From assembly GCA_017871115.1 (NCBI GenBank), contig JAFCIZ010000001.1:3267501-3331500 (forward strand): a stretch of DNA of 64,000 nt, written 5' to 3'. Every line of letters starts with the position of its first letter. Within the stretch, counting starts at the first letter, position 1. Position numbers and translations under genes: made by a program. Under the pieces are notes generated by a model. The model ran no database searches. It was not told the origin of the DNA and saw nothing but the letters and a program-made list of their open reading frames with translations. This document shows positions 39,485 to 50,120 of the stretch, in pieces. The stretch comes from Cunninghamella blakesleeana. Lineage: Eukaryota; Mucoromycota; Mucoromycetes; Mucorales; Cunninghamellaceae.

Positions 39485-40105
39485 TTTATTATTATTATTA
39501 TTATCTTATTTTATGTATATATGTGGTATAATTTTATAATAATAGAAAACAAGAAAAGAGGAAAAGAAAAAGATACAATAATAATAATAAAAAAAAAAAT
39601 CATAAATCATTTTATATTGTACTCTCAAATAAAAAGTAAATAAGGAGTTGAATCAACTTTTAAAAGTAGCATTGAACAATAAGGAGGAAAAACAACTGGA
39701 AAAGGAGAAAATGAAAAAAATTGCATAATAAAAAGCGTTGTAAACTTTATTTCAAGATCAAGGACCCACTTTTTTAGTCAACCCTCCTACTTTCCTATCT
39801 TACCCTCTTTCTCCTCCCAATCCCTCTCCGTCTCTTATTTTTACTATTTTTTTTATTTTATTTTTTTAAAAAAAAAGGTGATTTGATAGATCAATTACTA
39901 CTTTTTGTAATTATCGTTTTTGTGATACTTCTTTAATATATAAATAATTTTACAGTATACGATTTATTCAATTTTAAAACAGTAATATAATAATGAATCA
40001 ATTACATAGATATAAAAAATTTAATCTCAGTTTTTTTTTTTTTTTTTTTCTTTCTCTTTCTCTTTCTCTTTTTCTCTTACTTTTTCTTTAATAATAATCT
40101 AAGAT
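39485..40105. promoter_or_regulatory. Divergent promoter region of the 7-TM gene and LTP1
   Basis: 621 bp with CCCTCTTTCTCCTCCCAATCCC-type pyrimidine sequence (39780-39840), a T-run then A-run at about 39850-39878, and a (CTTT)n run (40048-40080) before the phosphatase ATG. Confidence 0.45.
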
Positions 40106-41004
40106 ATGACCATTGATAATAAAATAAGTGTATTGTTTGTTTGCCTTGGAAACATCTGTCGCAGCCCTATGAGTGAAGCTGTGTTTGCTCATACTGTTAA
40201 GGCACACCAGTTAAATGATCACTTTCAAAAAATTGATTCTGCAGGTACCGCTGGATATCATGTAATAAGTTTATAAGTATATAAATATATATATATATAT
40301 ATATATAAAAGAATGTCATATACTATATATTATATATTATATATATATAAAATAAAATAAACTTTCAAAAAATAAATATTTAGATAAATACATACTCATA
40401 TATTATATGTTGTATTTAATATATCATTCATTTATTAGGTAGGTGAAAAACCTGATTCTCGTAGTGTATCCACCTGTAAAAAGCATGGTGTGACAACAAA
40501 TCATCGAGCTCAAAAAGTAATTATTATATCATAACTATTTAATTTTATTATTTTTAATCCTACACTCTATTTTAATACTATTATTATTACTATTATTATT
40601 ATTAATCTTACACTTTATTCTAATACTATTATTATTATTATTATAGGTTATTTCTAGACATTTTGACGAATTTGATTATATTTTATGTATGGATGAATCC
40701 AATTTAGAAGACTTGATGGTAAAATATATGAATTGAAATGAAATAATAAATTAAATAATAACAACAATAATTATAACTAATAATACTAATCATCAACTAT
40801 TAATTATTATTATTTTTTTTGGGTACGTAGGACAAAAAACCTGTTGGATCCAAAGCAGTAGTTAAATTATTTGGCGATTTTGATCCTCAAGGGGATCGTA
40901 TTATTCGTGATCCATATTATGGCGGAATTGATGGTTTTGAACATAACTTTCAACAAGTAAAAAGATCAAGCGAAGGTTTTTTAAAATTCCTCGGTTTAAT
41001 TTAA
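40106..41004 (+). CDS. LTP1: Low-molecular-weight protein tyrosine phosphatase, 4 exons
   Basis: Exons 40106-40261, 40439-40516, 40647-40718 and 40831-41004 give 159 residues. The P-loop VCLGNICRSPMSEA contains the C-x5-R catalytic motif (C13, R19) near the N-terminus, as in all class II tyrosine phosphatases, and the general acid lies in the late DPYYGG motif. DSAGTAGYHVGEKPDSRS and YILCMDESNLEDL are also family hallmarks. The protein is cytosolic and dephosphorylates tyrosine. The phase is 0 at each of the three introns. Confidence 0.97.
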
Positions 41005-41708
41005 TAGCTATAGCATTATGATTATCATGGTCATGACTTTAGAATTGTGCAGAATAAAAGAAAAATGTTTATTTTTTATTCTACTTGAAACAAAAAACAA
41101 TAACTTGACTATAAATACACATATATACATTACGCGCGGTTTATATTTTATATATACTTGATTGTTCTTATGATGACTTTAATCTCCTTTTTGTATTTTT
41201 CAATGTTAAATAAATATAAAAAATAAAAAAAAAAACATATATGGTTATTTTGTATATATATAAAAAAATGATCTCCTATTTTTTATTTTCTTTGTCGATC
41301 ATTTTCTAAATAAAAAAGAATAAATCCTGGAGTAAATATATGTATATATAAAAGTTATATCGATTTAAACTTCAACCTTAAAAAAAAGGGGAGAGGGAGA
41401 GAGGCTAAACCATCCTTCTCCTTATATATAAAAACTTGTATGTGTTTATAATGACAATCCCAAAGAAAATTAAAGTTGAGGCAAAAATTGATGATATAAT
41501 TAATATGAAAACAACAATCATTTTATTTTATTTTATTTTTTTTTATTAAAAAAATCTAAAGGAGAATATTGATGGGTTTTACAAAATATATAAAATAATA
41601 ATAATAAATAATAATAATAAGAAAACTGGAAAATGTACATAATAAAAAAAAAGCAAAAAAAAAACGAAAAAAAAGAAATAGACTTTTTTGATCATAATAA
41701 ATAATATA
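41005..41708. other. Convergent intergenic region
   Basis: 704 bp downstream of LTP1 and of the uS9m gene, AT-rich with A- and T-tracts and a TTTTA run near 41520-41545. No gene seen. Confidence 0.5.
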
Positions 41709-42855
41709 TTAACGTTTAACCCTATTGTTTAAAAAAAAGAAAAGAAAATGAGAGTTATAATAAGTACATATAAATATTTAATGGCTTATGATATTTTTGT
41801 TTTATTAACTACTTACCAAGTATATCTAGCACGGGCCTTTCTTTGACCTTCTTTCTTACGTTCTACCACTCTAGGATCACGAGTAATACATCCAGCTAAA
41901 GTAGTATAATATATATATATATATATATATAATCAATCAATCAATCAATTCATTTTTTTCTTTTTTTATACATCACCATCATTCCCCATGCTATATACGT
42001 ATATATAAATTTACCTTTTCTTAAAGTAGGTTTTAATTCATTATCATGGATTAATAAAGCTTTTCCAATTCCCAACTTGATGGCATCGGCTTGACCTGTT
42101 GAGCCACCACCTTTTACAATAGTCCATACATTATATTTTTCTTCCAATTCAGTGACTTTTAAAGGTAAATTAACTTTTTCACGATCCATAGGCTGTTTAA
42201 AATAATCATCCAATTCCATTCCATTAACAAGGATTTTACCTTCTCCTTCAACTACCCAACAACGAGCACTAGATTCCTTTCTTCTACCTACTGCATAAGC
42301 ACGGCCTAATTCATCCAATGTTTTTTTTATTTTCATGTCTCCACCTTGTTGCTGTTGTTGTAAATTACTATTATCTACACGTTCATACATGGCTAAAACT
42401 TGTTGAACGGGACTAGGTAAAGGTTTAGGTAAAGAAGCTAATTGATTTAAATGTAAAGTAATCTTTCTCCACTGAGAAGTTTTCAAAGGAATAGCCAACA
42501 TTTCTGACATTTTATCACGAAGTTTCCATGCATATACCTTTTCTTTTCCTTCTTTAACTGTATTGTTTAATCCTTCTTCTTCTATTACTGGTGTGGTAAT
42601 AGGTTTCCAATCAATGTATTGTTTATAAAGTGTATCTAAATCAATTAAAAGATCGTTATATTTAAAGTTGCCAGTAAAATAAGATAAAGAACTTGGTTTT
42701 TCATGTTCTGCAAGAATATTATCGTATATTTCTTTGGATTTTTGTGCTTGGAGAGTTGCCATGGTACGATGTACAATAGGAAAGGCCATTTTGTTATTAG
42801 CCATACCTAATTTTATTGATACATTAGTGGTTGTTAAGAATACTTTTCGTAACAT
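41709..42855 (-). CDS. Mitochondrial ribosomal protein uS9m, 3 exons including a 13-nt last exon
   Basis: Minus-strand exons 42855-42015, 41895-41817 and 41721-41709 give 310 residues. The C-terminal half is a uS9 domain: GRAYAVGRRKESSARCWVVEG, KILVNGMELDDYF, IVKGGGSTGQADAIKLGIGKAL and RDPRVVERKKEGQRKARARYTW. Exon 2 reads through to a stop right after the W codon, but that codon overlaps a perfect GTAAGT donor, and splicing to the AATAG acceptor at 41722 gives WVKR, the basic ending normal for uS9. The first 180 residues are the mitochondrial extension, with a hydrophobic, basic presequence (MLRKVFLTTTNVSIKLGM). It works in the small subunit of the mitochondrial ribosome, where the C-terminus reaches the P-site tRNA. 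Confidence 0.93.
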
Positions 42856-43164
42856 GATAAAACGAGATAATTTTTATATTATTTTTTCAAAGTAAAAAAA
42901 AACAAAAATAAAAATAAAATAAAAATAATAAAATGAATGAAAAAAAAAAAAAAAAAAAAATGAGTGTTGAAAAAGTATAAAAAATTCAGGCCCAAAATAA
43001 GAAAAAAAAATTGGTGGTGGGGGTCAAATTCTGAGAGTTATATAATTATACGTCACAAAATATTAGCCACTTTTTTTTCTCTTGCATTGATTATAATTTA
43101 AAATTCTTTCATCTCACTCTTTTTTTTCTCTTCGTACTTTTTTTTTTAAAAAAAATTAAGAAAT
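42856..43164. promoter_or_regulatory. Divergent promoter region of uS9m and UTP23
   Basis: 309 bp shared by two ribosome-related genes. It has a 20-bp A-run (about 42940-42960), GGTGGTGGGGGTC at 43013, and a T-run joined to an A-run (43139-43157) eight bases before the UTP23 ATG. Co-regulation is possible but only inferred. Confidence 0.45.
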
Positions 43165-44239
43165 ATGCGTCCAAAAACCCAACGCCTTTATAAAAAGGCC
43201 ATGCACTCTTATACTATAGGATTTGGATTTCGTACACCTTATCAAATATTATGTAAGCCTTTTTATTATTACTACTCCTCCTTACCTACTTTCTTATTTT
43301 ATTTTAAAAAAAACACCACTAAATTCTTTTTTAATTATTATTATTATTATTATATTAAAAGTGGATAGTACCTTTTGTAAACTAGCAACAGATCAACGTA
43401 TTAAATTAAATGACGAATTACAAACTGTATTATCTAGCCCAACTCGACCAAGTATGTATTAATAAAAAAATAAAAAAAATAAAAAAAAAAGAAATAACCA
43501 AGATGTAAATATTTATAAAACAATAATTTGTTTTGTAGTGACAACTGAGTGTACTATTAATGAACTTCGTAAAACTGGTGACCATGGTGCTGTGCATACT
43601 GCTAAACAATTTGAGATTCGAAAATGTAAACATCGAAATCCAGTATCAAGTGAAAAATGTACTTTAGAACTTGTTGGAGCCAAAAATGAAAAAAGATTTT
43701 GTATTGCTACTCAAAATGAAAACGTTATTCGTCAATTACATGATATACCAGGCGTACCAATATTAAAACTTAAAAATGGATTAGTTATTTTAGAAGCATT
43801 AACAAATAAAACAAAACAAGTCATTCAAAAGGTAAACATATATAAATAAATATAAGGAATAAAAGAAAATGAATGATGGTTTTTTTTTTTAGTTTTTAAT
43901 TTATATTCTTCCTTTTTTTTTATTATATTCTTAACATATGTATATACATAGAATGAATTAACAAAAACATTACCAACACAAAAGGAAGCAGAACATCTTA
44001 AAATAGCTAAAATGGTTCAACAACCACCATCAGAACCTGTCCATAAAAGACGTAAAGCAAAAGGACCTAATCCTCTAAGCATGAAAAAGAAAAAGAAACA
44101 ACAACCTCCTCCACCAAAAAAGAAAAATAACAATAATAATAATAATAATAATAACAATCCATCTAAAATAACTGGAGAAAAAAGAAAAAGATCATCTGAA
44201 GATACCACTAATCAATCATCATCAAAAAAATCAAAATAA
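43165..44239 (+). CDS. UTP23: rRNA-processing protein UTP23, 4 exons
   Basis: Exons 43165-43252, 43362-43451, 43539-43831 and 43952-44239 give 252 residues. The start MRPKTQRLYKKAMHSYTIGFGFRTPYQIL and the continuation LDSTFCKLATDQRI fit the PIN-like nucleolar protein Utp23. The CKHR...C cluster in exon 3 is the zinc-binding part, and VPILKLKNGLVILE and the P/K/N-rich basic tail are also expected. Utp23 binds near snR30/U17 snoRNA and is needed for early cleavage in 18S rRNA maturation. Its PIN active site is degenerate in yeast. The tail has a run of about nine Asn residues coded by an AAT/AAC repeat. Confidence 0.94.
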
Positions 44240-44498
44240 ATAAATAGAACAAATTATTCATTTGCATAATTCCTTTTTTTTTTATTAAAATGAAAAGATT
44301 ACTTCATTTGCATAATTCTTTATAATTTCTTTTTTGAAAAAAATCGGAGTATCATTTAATTTTTTTATATAGAGAGCTTTCAAATTTTTTTCTTTTTTAC
44401 TTTTTTTTTTTTAAAAAAAAATATAAATATATATTATTACTATACCTAACTATATTTTTGTACATAACTAAAAAATATATATTTATATATACGTATAT
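44240..44498 (+). promoter_or_regulatory. Short intergenic region upstream of ORC6
   Basis: 259 bp between the UTP23 stop and the ORC6 ATG. A direct repeat of TTCATTTGCATAATTC occurs at about 44257 and 44304. A T-run joined to an A-run lies at 44401-44420. Confidence 0.5.
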
Positions 44499-45626
44499 AT
44501 GTCTAAACCTTTGGATCATTGTCTTGAACGTTTACATTTAAAAGAAGATACTAAACTACGTGAGCGTGCTGAATATTATCTAGGAGAATGTATGAATAAA
44601 GTACCTTCAAAAATATTTGATAAAGGACCCAACTGTCAACTTGTTATTTCTATTCAGCTTGCTTATGAAAGGTAAATAGATTTGTATATTTTCATTATTA
44701 TTATTATTATAAAAGCTTATTTAGTTTATTTTTCATCAACATTCAGCATTATGGTTATTATTATTAATTTTCTATTTATCTATTTATTTATTTAAAATAG
44801 TTTAGGTCAGTTTGGTTGGGATACCGCCTTAGCAGCAGAACTAGCTATTTGTAGTCAAAAAGCTTATGAATCAACTTTAACAACAGTTAAAAAACACCTT
44901 GGTTTACAAACAATGATTACCTTTGAAACGTTAGGGGTTACTTTCGGTTCTACTACTTTGTCATCACATGCTCATAGTATATGGTCCTATTTTACTGAAA
45001 AATACCTCTCTTCTTTAGGTCCAGCTCAACAAATATCGGTCAAAGAACAACTTCAACAACCTGTTTGGAAAGCAGCTACATTTTATGTTTGTTCAAGAGC
45101 TGTTGGTGTAAGTATAATATGTTTATCTTTTAATTTATTAAAGATCAAAAGTTTAACTTTTATAAAAAAAAATTTATATATATATATATATATATTATAG
45201 ATATCAATCGATAAAGAAAAATTACAAAAGACATGTATCTGCAGCAGTAAAGAATTTAATAAAAGTGTAAAATTGTTACAAAAGGAATGCTCTAATAAAT
45301 TGGATGATCTTAAATCAACAACTAAATCAAAAAGAAAAGCAATTAATGTGGATGAAGAGGATGAGGATAATACAACAGAAATAAAAAGGAAAAAAAAGAA
45401 ATCATCGACAATAAAAAAACCAGCATCATCATCAGCAGTAGCAGCAGAAGAATCAACATCAACAAATAATAATAACGCTGAAAGTTCCTCTATAAAACCA
45501 AAAATAAAAACAGCTATATCTGGAATTGTATCTATGATTGATGGTCAAGATTATCGTACCTCAATAAAATATGCAAATTATCAACTATGGGAAAAACAAA
45601 TGAAACAGCGATTAATAAATAATTAA
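44499..45626 (+). CDS. ORC6: Origin recognition complex subunit 6, 3 exons
   Basis: Exons 44499-44671, 44801-45107 and 45201-45626 give 301 residues. The N-terminal half has two cyclin/TFIIB-like helical bundles typical of Orc6 (ERAEYYLGECMNKVPSKIF...CQLVISIQLAYESLGQFGW and the later QPVWKAATFYVCSRAVGISIDKEKL). The C-terminal part is a charged, disordered linker with KRKKKKSS, ending in a short conserved helix (DYRTSIKYANYQLWEKQMKQRL) that fits the Orc3-binding C-terminal segment. It loads MCM2-7 at replication origins as part of ORC. Confidence 0.92.
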
Positions 45627-45897
45627 ACATAAAGAAAAGAAAACAAAACGCATACATATACACATATATATATATTAATACAACAACTTAGTATAATAAA
45701 CAAACAAATTACTTTTTATGGTGGCATATATTTATATATATAAAAAAAAGGGGGACAAAAAAATTAAAGTCATGGGATCGATTTTTTTTTATTTTCTTTC
45801 CTTCTCTTTTTAAAATAAGTTTAAAAAAAAAAACTACCACTACCACTTTTTTTTTAAATTATAAAGAGATCTTTTTTATCAGCACTATTTTTTCTTT

Positions 45898-45936
<39 letters not shown>

Positions 45937-46013
45937 ATTTATTTATATATATATATATTATATTTCCTTTTTATTCAATCATTTTTTTGAATATCTTTTT
46001 TTTTATAATTTAA

Positions 46014-46057
<44 letters not shown>

Positions 46058-46073
46058 TTCCTAAAAAGTAAGA
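45627..46073 (+). promoter_or_regulatory. Intergenic region upstream of the bHLH gene, with (CT)n and (ATT)n microsatellites
   Basis: 447 bp. A CT dinucleotide run (about 45899-45934), a TA run (45944-45960) and an ATT triplet run (46014-46056) stand in the 180 bp before the ATG at 46074. Such CT-rich leaders are common in fungal promoters. Confidence 0.55.
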
Positions 46074-47415
46074 ATGTATTCACCAACACAACAAGATTTT
46101 AATCTGGATTCTAATTCTTTTCAACAAGCCATGACTTCACAACATACAACAGTAGGTGCTATGCCTGTACGTACCTCACAACAACAGCAACAACAACAAC
46201 ATCAACGAAATAGTGGAGTATTTACAACCCATCAAGCTTCACCTTATCACCATCCCCATCAAAGACAAAACAGTTTTGGCACAGCCGCTTCTATTGCTAT
46301 GAGCCCTCCAAGAGCTGGTAATCCTTATTCAGTGGATCCTACCGCTTCAAACTGGTTTGGGACAAGCTTAGACTCTAGTTCTTCTTTTGGTCAATCACCT
46401 CCCATGTTTGCTACAGGTAGAAATGATTTAATTGTCTCTCCCTCAAACTCAACAAGTCATTTGGAATACGTTACAAATGAAGATGACGAAGTCCAACAAA
46501 GAAAGTAAGTTTATTTTTTCAATAGAATAATAAATAATAAATAATAAATAGATATAGGAATTATTTTTATTATTATTATTGTTATTAGATAGATATATTC
46601 ATTTTACTTTTTTTTTTTGTTCTTTTATATTAATAATAGTTTACAAGAAATATTTGAAAAACGTAGAAGAAGAAGAGAGTCCCATAATGCTGTAGAAAGA
46701 CGAAGACGTGATAATATTAATGAACGAATTCAAGGTATATATATAAACAAATAAATTATTAGATAGCTAGATGGATATACGTGTGCTAAGGATTATTATT
46801 ATTGCTTGATACTTATTTGTTTGTTTTCTTTTTTTATTTATTTTTTTTAACTTTATTTTTTTTTTTTTTTTTATTGGATTGGCTATAGAATTATCTACAC
46901 TTTTACCAGAACATTTATTAGAAAATGCACCTACAAGTTCAAATGTAAACAACGCCAATACACAAAACGGTGGTAAGGCTATTAACAAAGGAACAATATT
47001 AAAATTATCAGTCGACCATATTAAAGATTTACGTGAAGAAGTATCTCGTTATAAGGATCGTGTTCAAGAATTAGAACGTATGATTGAAGCTGCTAAAAGA
47101 GGAGAACCTTATATGGAAGAAAAATATCAACCTTCACCTACTACAACCACTTCAACGACTTTGGATCCTAATTCATCCTTTTTAATGAATCAATCTTCTG
47201 TTCCTTTAAATAATAATAATAACAATAATAATAATAACAATACCAATAATCATAATCATCATCATAATAATTCTTCTCATCCAAATCAACAGCAACAACA
47301 GCAGCAACAACGACAACCTATGATTAAACATGAAAGAGTCGGCTCACTTCAATTTCAACAACAGTTTGGTAATTTACACATTGCAAATGATAATCCATCT
47401 CAACCTTTAAAATAA
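46074..47415 (+). CDS. bHLH transcription factor, 3 exons
   Basis: Exons 46074-46504, 46640-46734 and 46889-47415 give 350 residues. The basic region RRRRRESHNAVERRRRDNIN carries the H..E..R pattern of E-box (CANNTG) binders, and ERR.R predicts CACGTG. Helix 1 is ERIQELSTLLPEHLL, the loop is long (Asn/Ser-rich, about 25 residues), and helix 2 is INKGTILKLSVDHIKDLREEV, running into a leucine-zipper-like coil (YKDRVQELERMIEAAKRGE). Flanking regions are Gln-, His- and Asn-rich. The family is close to the USF/TFE-type bHLH-zip proteins of fungi. The target genes are unknown. Confidence 0.92.
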
Positions 47416-47511
47416 ATTTATCCGTTTCATTTGTTTTTTATTTTACTTTTTGGTTGTTATTTCTTATATGATATCCTTTTCTTTTCTTTCTCTTCTTTTT
47501 TTTTTCCTTCT

Positions 47512-47545
<34 letters not shown>

Positions 47546-47777
47546 CTTTTATTATTATTATTATTATTATGTCTATGATTGTAATTACTGTTTTATTTTT
47601 ATTTTTATTTTCTTCTACTACTGATTATCTTTATTTTTATTATTATTTTTGACCCTTATCAATATATAGTTTTTTACAAATATGTATCAAAAAAATAAGA
47701 AAAATAAAAAAAAATCATAATCAACTTTATTAAAGATATACATATATATATATATATATTATTACAGTTTATTTTTA
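47416..47777. other. Convergent intergenic region
   Basis: 362 bp with T-rich tracts, a TA run (47516-47541), ATT triplets and a second TA run (47742-47760). No gene. Confidence 0.5.
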
Positions 47778-48050
47778 TTATGAATCATAATTACAATCAA
47801 TGGATACAGCATACCCTAATTGCGATACACATCTTCTAAACGGACCTTCTCCTCGTATATCTAATCGACAAATCATATGATCAGCAAAAGATTCAGAACC
47901 ACCCGTATTTGATAAGCAGCACTCAGTAATATTTGTATAATTTACTTTAAAACCAGTAACGTTACAAGTGACTAAATCAGTGTCTACAGCTATACATAAC
48001 GTGGCCATCACCAATAAGACAAATAAACTCAAACTTTTAATTGTATTCAT
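47778..48050 (-). CDS. Small secreted cysteine-rich protein, 90 aa
   Basis: Single exon. A clear signal peptide (MNTIKSLSLFVLLVMATLCIA) with cleavage near residue 21 or 22 leaves about 69 mature residues with six cysteines at 29, 44, 45, 61, 74 and 86 (spacing C-x14-CC-x15-C-x12-C-x11-C). N-glycosylation sequons occur at N30, N38 and N40. The single CC pair and six rather than eight Cys argue against a canonical hydrophobin. It could be a short secreted effector-like, antimicrobial or cell-wall protein. I do not recognise the family. It lies next to the repeat-rich island. Confidence 0.75.
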   Translation of the reverse strand: MNTIKSLSLFVLLVMATLCIAVDTDLVTCNVTGFKVNYTNITECCLSNTGGSESFADHMICRLDIRGEGPFRRCVSQLGYAVSIDCNYDS

Positions 48051-48479
48051 AGTCTTGACTTTTGAATTTTGTACTTTTAAAAAAAATTAAGAACAAAGAT
48101 AAAAATGAATATAAGAAAAAAAAATGAAATACAATTTATATGAATTTTATTCAGCGATATTGATATAATTATTTTAAAATGATAGAAACAATTAATATGA
48201 ATTTTATTCAGCGATATTGATATAATTGTTTTAAAATGGTAGAAACAGAGAAAAAAAACAATAATAAACTTTATAAAAAAATTATATACTTTCAAAAGAT
48301 TATTAAAGGCTTAAGCTAAAAAATAAAAATAAAAATAAAAATAAAATATAAAATATAAAATTTAGAATATAAAATATATAAGTAAAATATATAAAAATAA
48401 AGTAAAACTGTTTTTTCAGTTTTAATTAAAATTTGAAAATATTTTTTTGAAGATTAGATTTTCAAAATTTTCAAGTTCT
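48051..48479. other. Intergenic region with a 57-bp tandem duplication
   Basis: 429 bp between the secreted-protein gene and the tRNA. It contains the tandem duplication listed separately and an (AATAA)-type run at 48320-48345. TTTTCAGTTTT sequence precedes the tRNA. Confidence 0.6.
48131..48247. repeat. 57-bp tandem duplication
   Basis: Two adjacent copies (48131-48187 and about 48188-48247) share ATGAATTTTATTCAGCGATA and the flanking TGATATAATT, differing at only a few bases. It lies upstream of the small secreted protein gene, within its probable promoter. Confidence 0.9.
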
Positions 48480-48551
48480 GGGTTCGTGGTCTAGTGGTAT
48501 GGCGTCTGCTTTGCATGCAGAATATCCGGGGTTCAATTCCCTGCGGATCCA
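48480..48551 (+). tRNA. tRNA-Ala (anticodon UGC)
   Basis: 72 nt with a full cloverleaf. The acceptor stem GGGTTCG pairs with CGGATCC including the G3-U70 wobble that is the identity element of alanine tRNA. The D-arm contains the A box TGGTCTAGTGG, the anticodon stem TCTGC/GCAGA encloses loop TTTGCAT with anticodon TGC, and the T-arm CGGGG/CCCTG holds the B box GGTTCAATTCC. The discriminator base is A, no intron is present, and a TTTT Pol III terminator follows within a few bases. Confidence 0.97.
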
Positions 48552-48756
48552 CACTTTTAAATAAAAAAAATAATAATTGTGTAACCTTCCTTTTTGGTCA
48601 TTTTCATTTGTGTGTTAATCATTTTATTATATTTTTTTTAAAAAGTTAATATTGTATAGTATGTGTTTTTGGTAAGAGATGATTTTATTAAAATCAAAAA
48701 TTAGAATTTGACGAAAACAAAGAGAAAAAAAAAAATTCTATTTATATTGAAACATA

Positions 48757-48916
48757 GATATATGTTTCTATATTAAAGAACTATTCATAATATAATTAAA
48801 TGTTGTATTTTTTTAAAAAAGAAACTTATATATTATAATTCTATATATTCAATGATATATTTTATATAATTTTAATAATTTTATATTATTTGGATTATTT
48901 TAAAGATAAATGGTTT
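48757..48916. repeat. Repeat A, copy 1 (160 bp)
   Basis: Matches 51361-51520 without any difference that I can find by eye, starting GATATATGTTTCTATATT and ending TAAATGGTTT. Its right end carries GGTTT, the same five bases that begin repeat B. Confidence 0.93.
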
Positions 48917-49619
48917 GTTGTGTGTGTTTTTGGTAAGAGTTATTTTTGTTAAAATAAAATAAGAGAGTTTGTATTTATATTAACTATAAATGAGATAATT
49001 CCAGTGAGCACCAGTTCTTGTTTTATAAGTAGAACGACTTAATATAATATAAAAGTAAAAAAAAAAAAAATAAAAAGATAAAATAAAATAAAATATTTAA
49101 AAAAATTCAAAAGTATATGCAAATGAATTTAAAAGTCAGAGAGTAGATTATTATATAAAAAGGGTAATAATCAAATAAAGTAATAATAAAATAATATACA
49201 AAAGTTTATATATGTTGTATATAAATAAAAAGAGATTTCACTTAAGAAATAAAATATACTTGTTATAGTAATAAAAATGATTTCAATTAAGAAATTAATA
49301 TAAGATTAAAATAAAATAAAAATAAAAATTAGTTTGGACAAATAAAATATTTATTATATAAAATATTATTTTAAAAATTTGACAAAGAAAAAAAACAAAA
49401 GAGAAAGAAAAATATTCTTTCCTATTTATATTAAACAAAAAAATAATTTTTTGGGTGAGAAAGAGAAGATCTGAAGTTAAAATCCCAGGGAAATGGCCGT
49501 AGGGAAATGGATGTAGGGAAATGGACGTAGGGAAATGAACGTAGGGAAATGGACGTAGGGAAATGGATTTGAATAAAAAATATTTTTAATTACCGCTAGC
49601 TTGATTTGCGTGTGCGACA
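48917..49619. mobile_element. 703-bp segment interrupting repeat A+B, possible small insertion
   Basis: The segment is flanked on both sides by GGTTT (48912-48916 and 49620-49624), whereas the copy at 51.5 kb has a single GGTTT joining A and B directly. This is what a non-autonomous insertion with a 5-bp target duplication would look like. It has no ORF and no convincing terminal inverted repeats (ends GTTGTGTGTG and GTGTGCGACA). A deletion by microhomology in the other copy would give the same picture. Confidence 0.45.
49488..49567. repeat. 14-bp minisatellite, about 5.7 copies
   Basis: Tandem units of GGGAAATGGACGTA with single-base variants (GGCCGTA, GGATGTA, GAACGTA). It lies inside the 703-bp segment and is much richer in G than its surroundings. 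Confidence 0.95.
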
Positions 49620-49752
49620 GGTTTATTAGAAATTCGTGATTCACTCATAGTGTCAAGAGATAATCCGTTGATTATACGTAAAATCCGACATTCATGCTTA
49701 TAGTTTCGATTCGAGAGTATTATATTTTATTTTTGGTATTATAAATGTTTAT
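49620..49752. repeat. Repeat B, copy 1 (133 bp)
   Basis: Matches 51516-51648 by eye with no difference seen, starting GGTTTATTAGAAATTCGTGA and ending ATAAATGTTTAT. It has non-random, less AT-rich content (CGTGATTCACTC, CCGTTGATTATACG), so it is not a chance match. Confidence 0.93.
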
Positions 49753-50120
49753 CTTTTAATTTTTTTTCTTTTTTCAGTGAATGTATAGTGATTTTATATA
49801 AGAGACATTCAAAATAAATAATATAACCTTTGTTTATATTTTGTATAAATTTAAAAGTTGAAATAAAAATTAAAATCAACATTATATCTATCTTATATAT
49901 TTAAGCATTATATAAAATACTTTCAAGTATTTATAATTTTAAAAATATGTTATATATCTCTGTTACATAAAAAACTAAATTATAAAACCGTTTATTCCTT
50001 ATTTAACCTTTAGACCCAGCAACTATATCCAAGATTTCCTTGCACTTTGTGTATATACTAATTATTTATTTTTACTATACTCATTTAAGTTTTTTTTTTT
50101 ATTACTATAATTGCTAATAT

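Larger units (their letters stand above)
48552..50120. other. Repeat-rich, gene-free part of the tRNA-adjacent island
   Basis: About 1.57 kb with no ORF of note. It contains repeats A and B (listed separately), the 703-bp segment between them, a 14-bp minisatellite, and partial internal repeats. For example, TGTGTTTTTGGTAAGAG occurs at 48662 and again at about 48923, and an AATTTGAC...TTTATATT block occurs at about 48706 and 49376. Confidence 0.7.

Noticed and set aside
49488..49567. CRISPR-like array
   Set aside because: Units are directly tandem without spacers and the genome is eukaryotic; it is a minisatellite.
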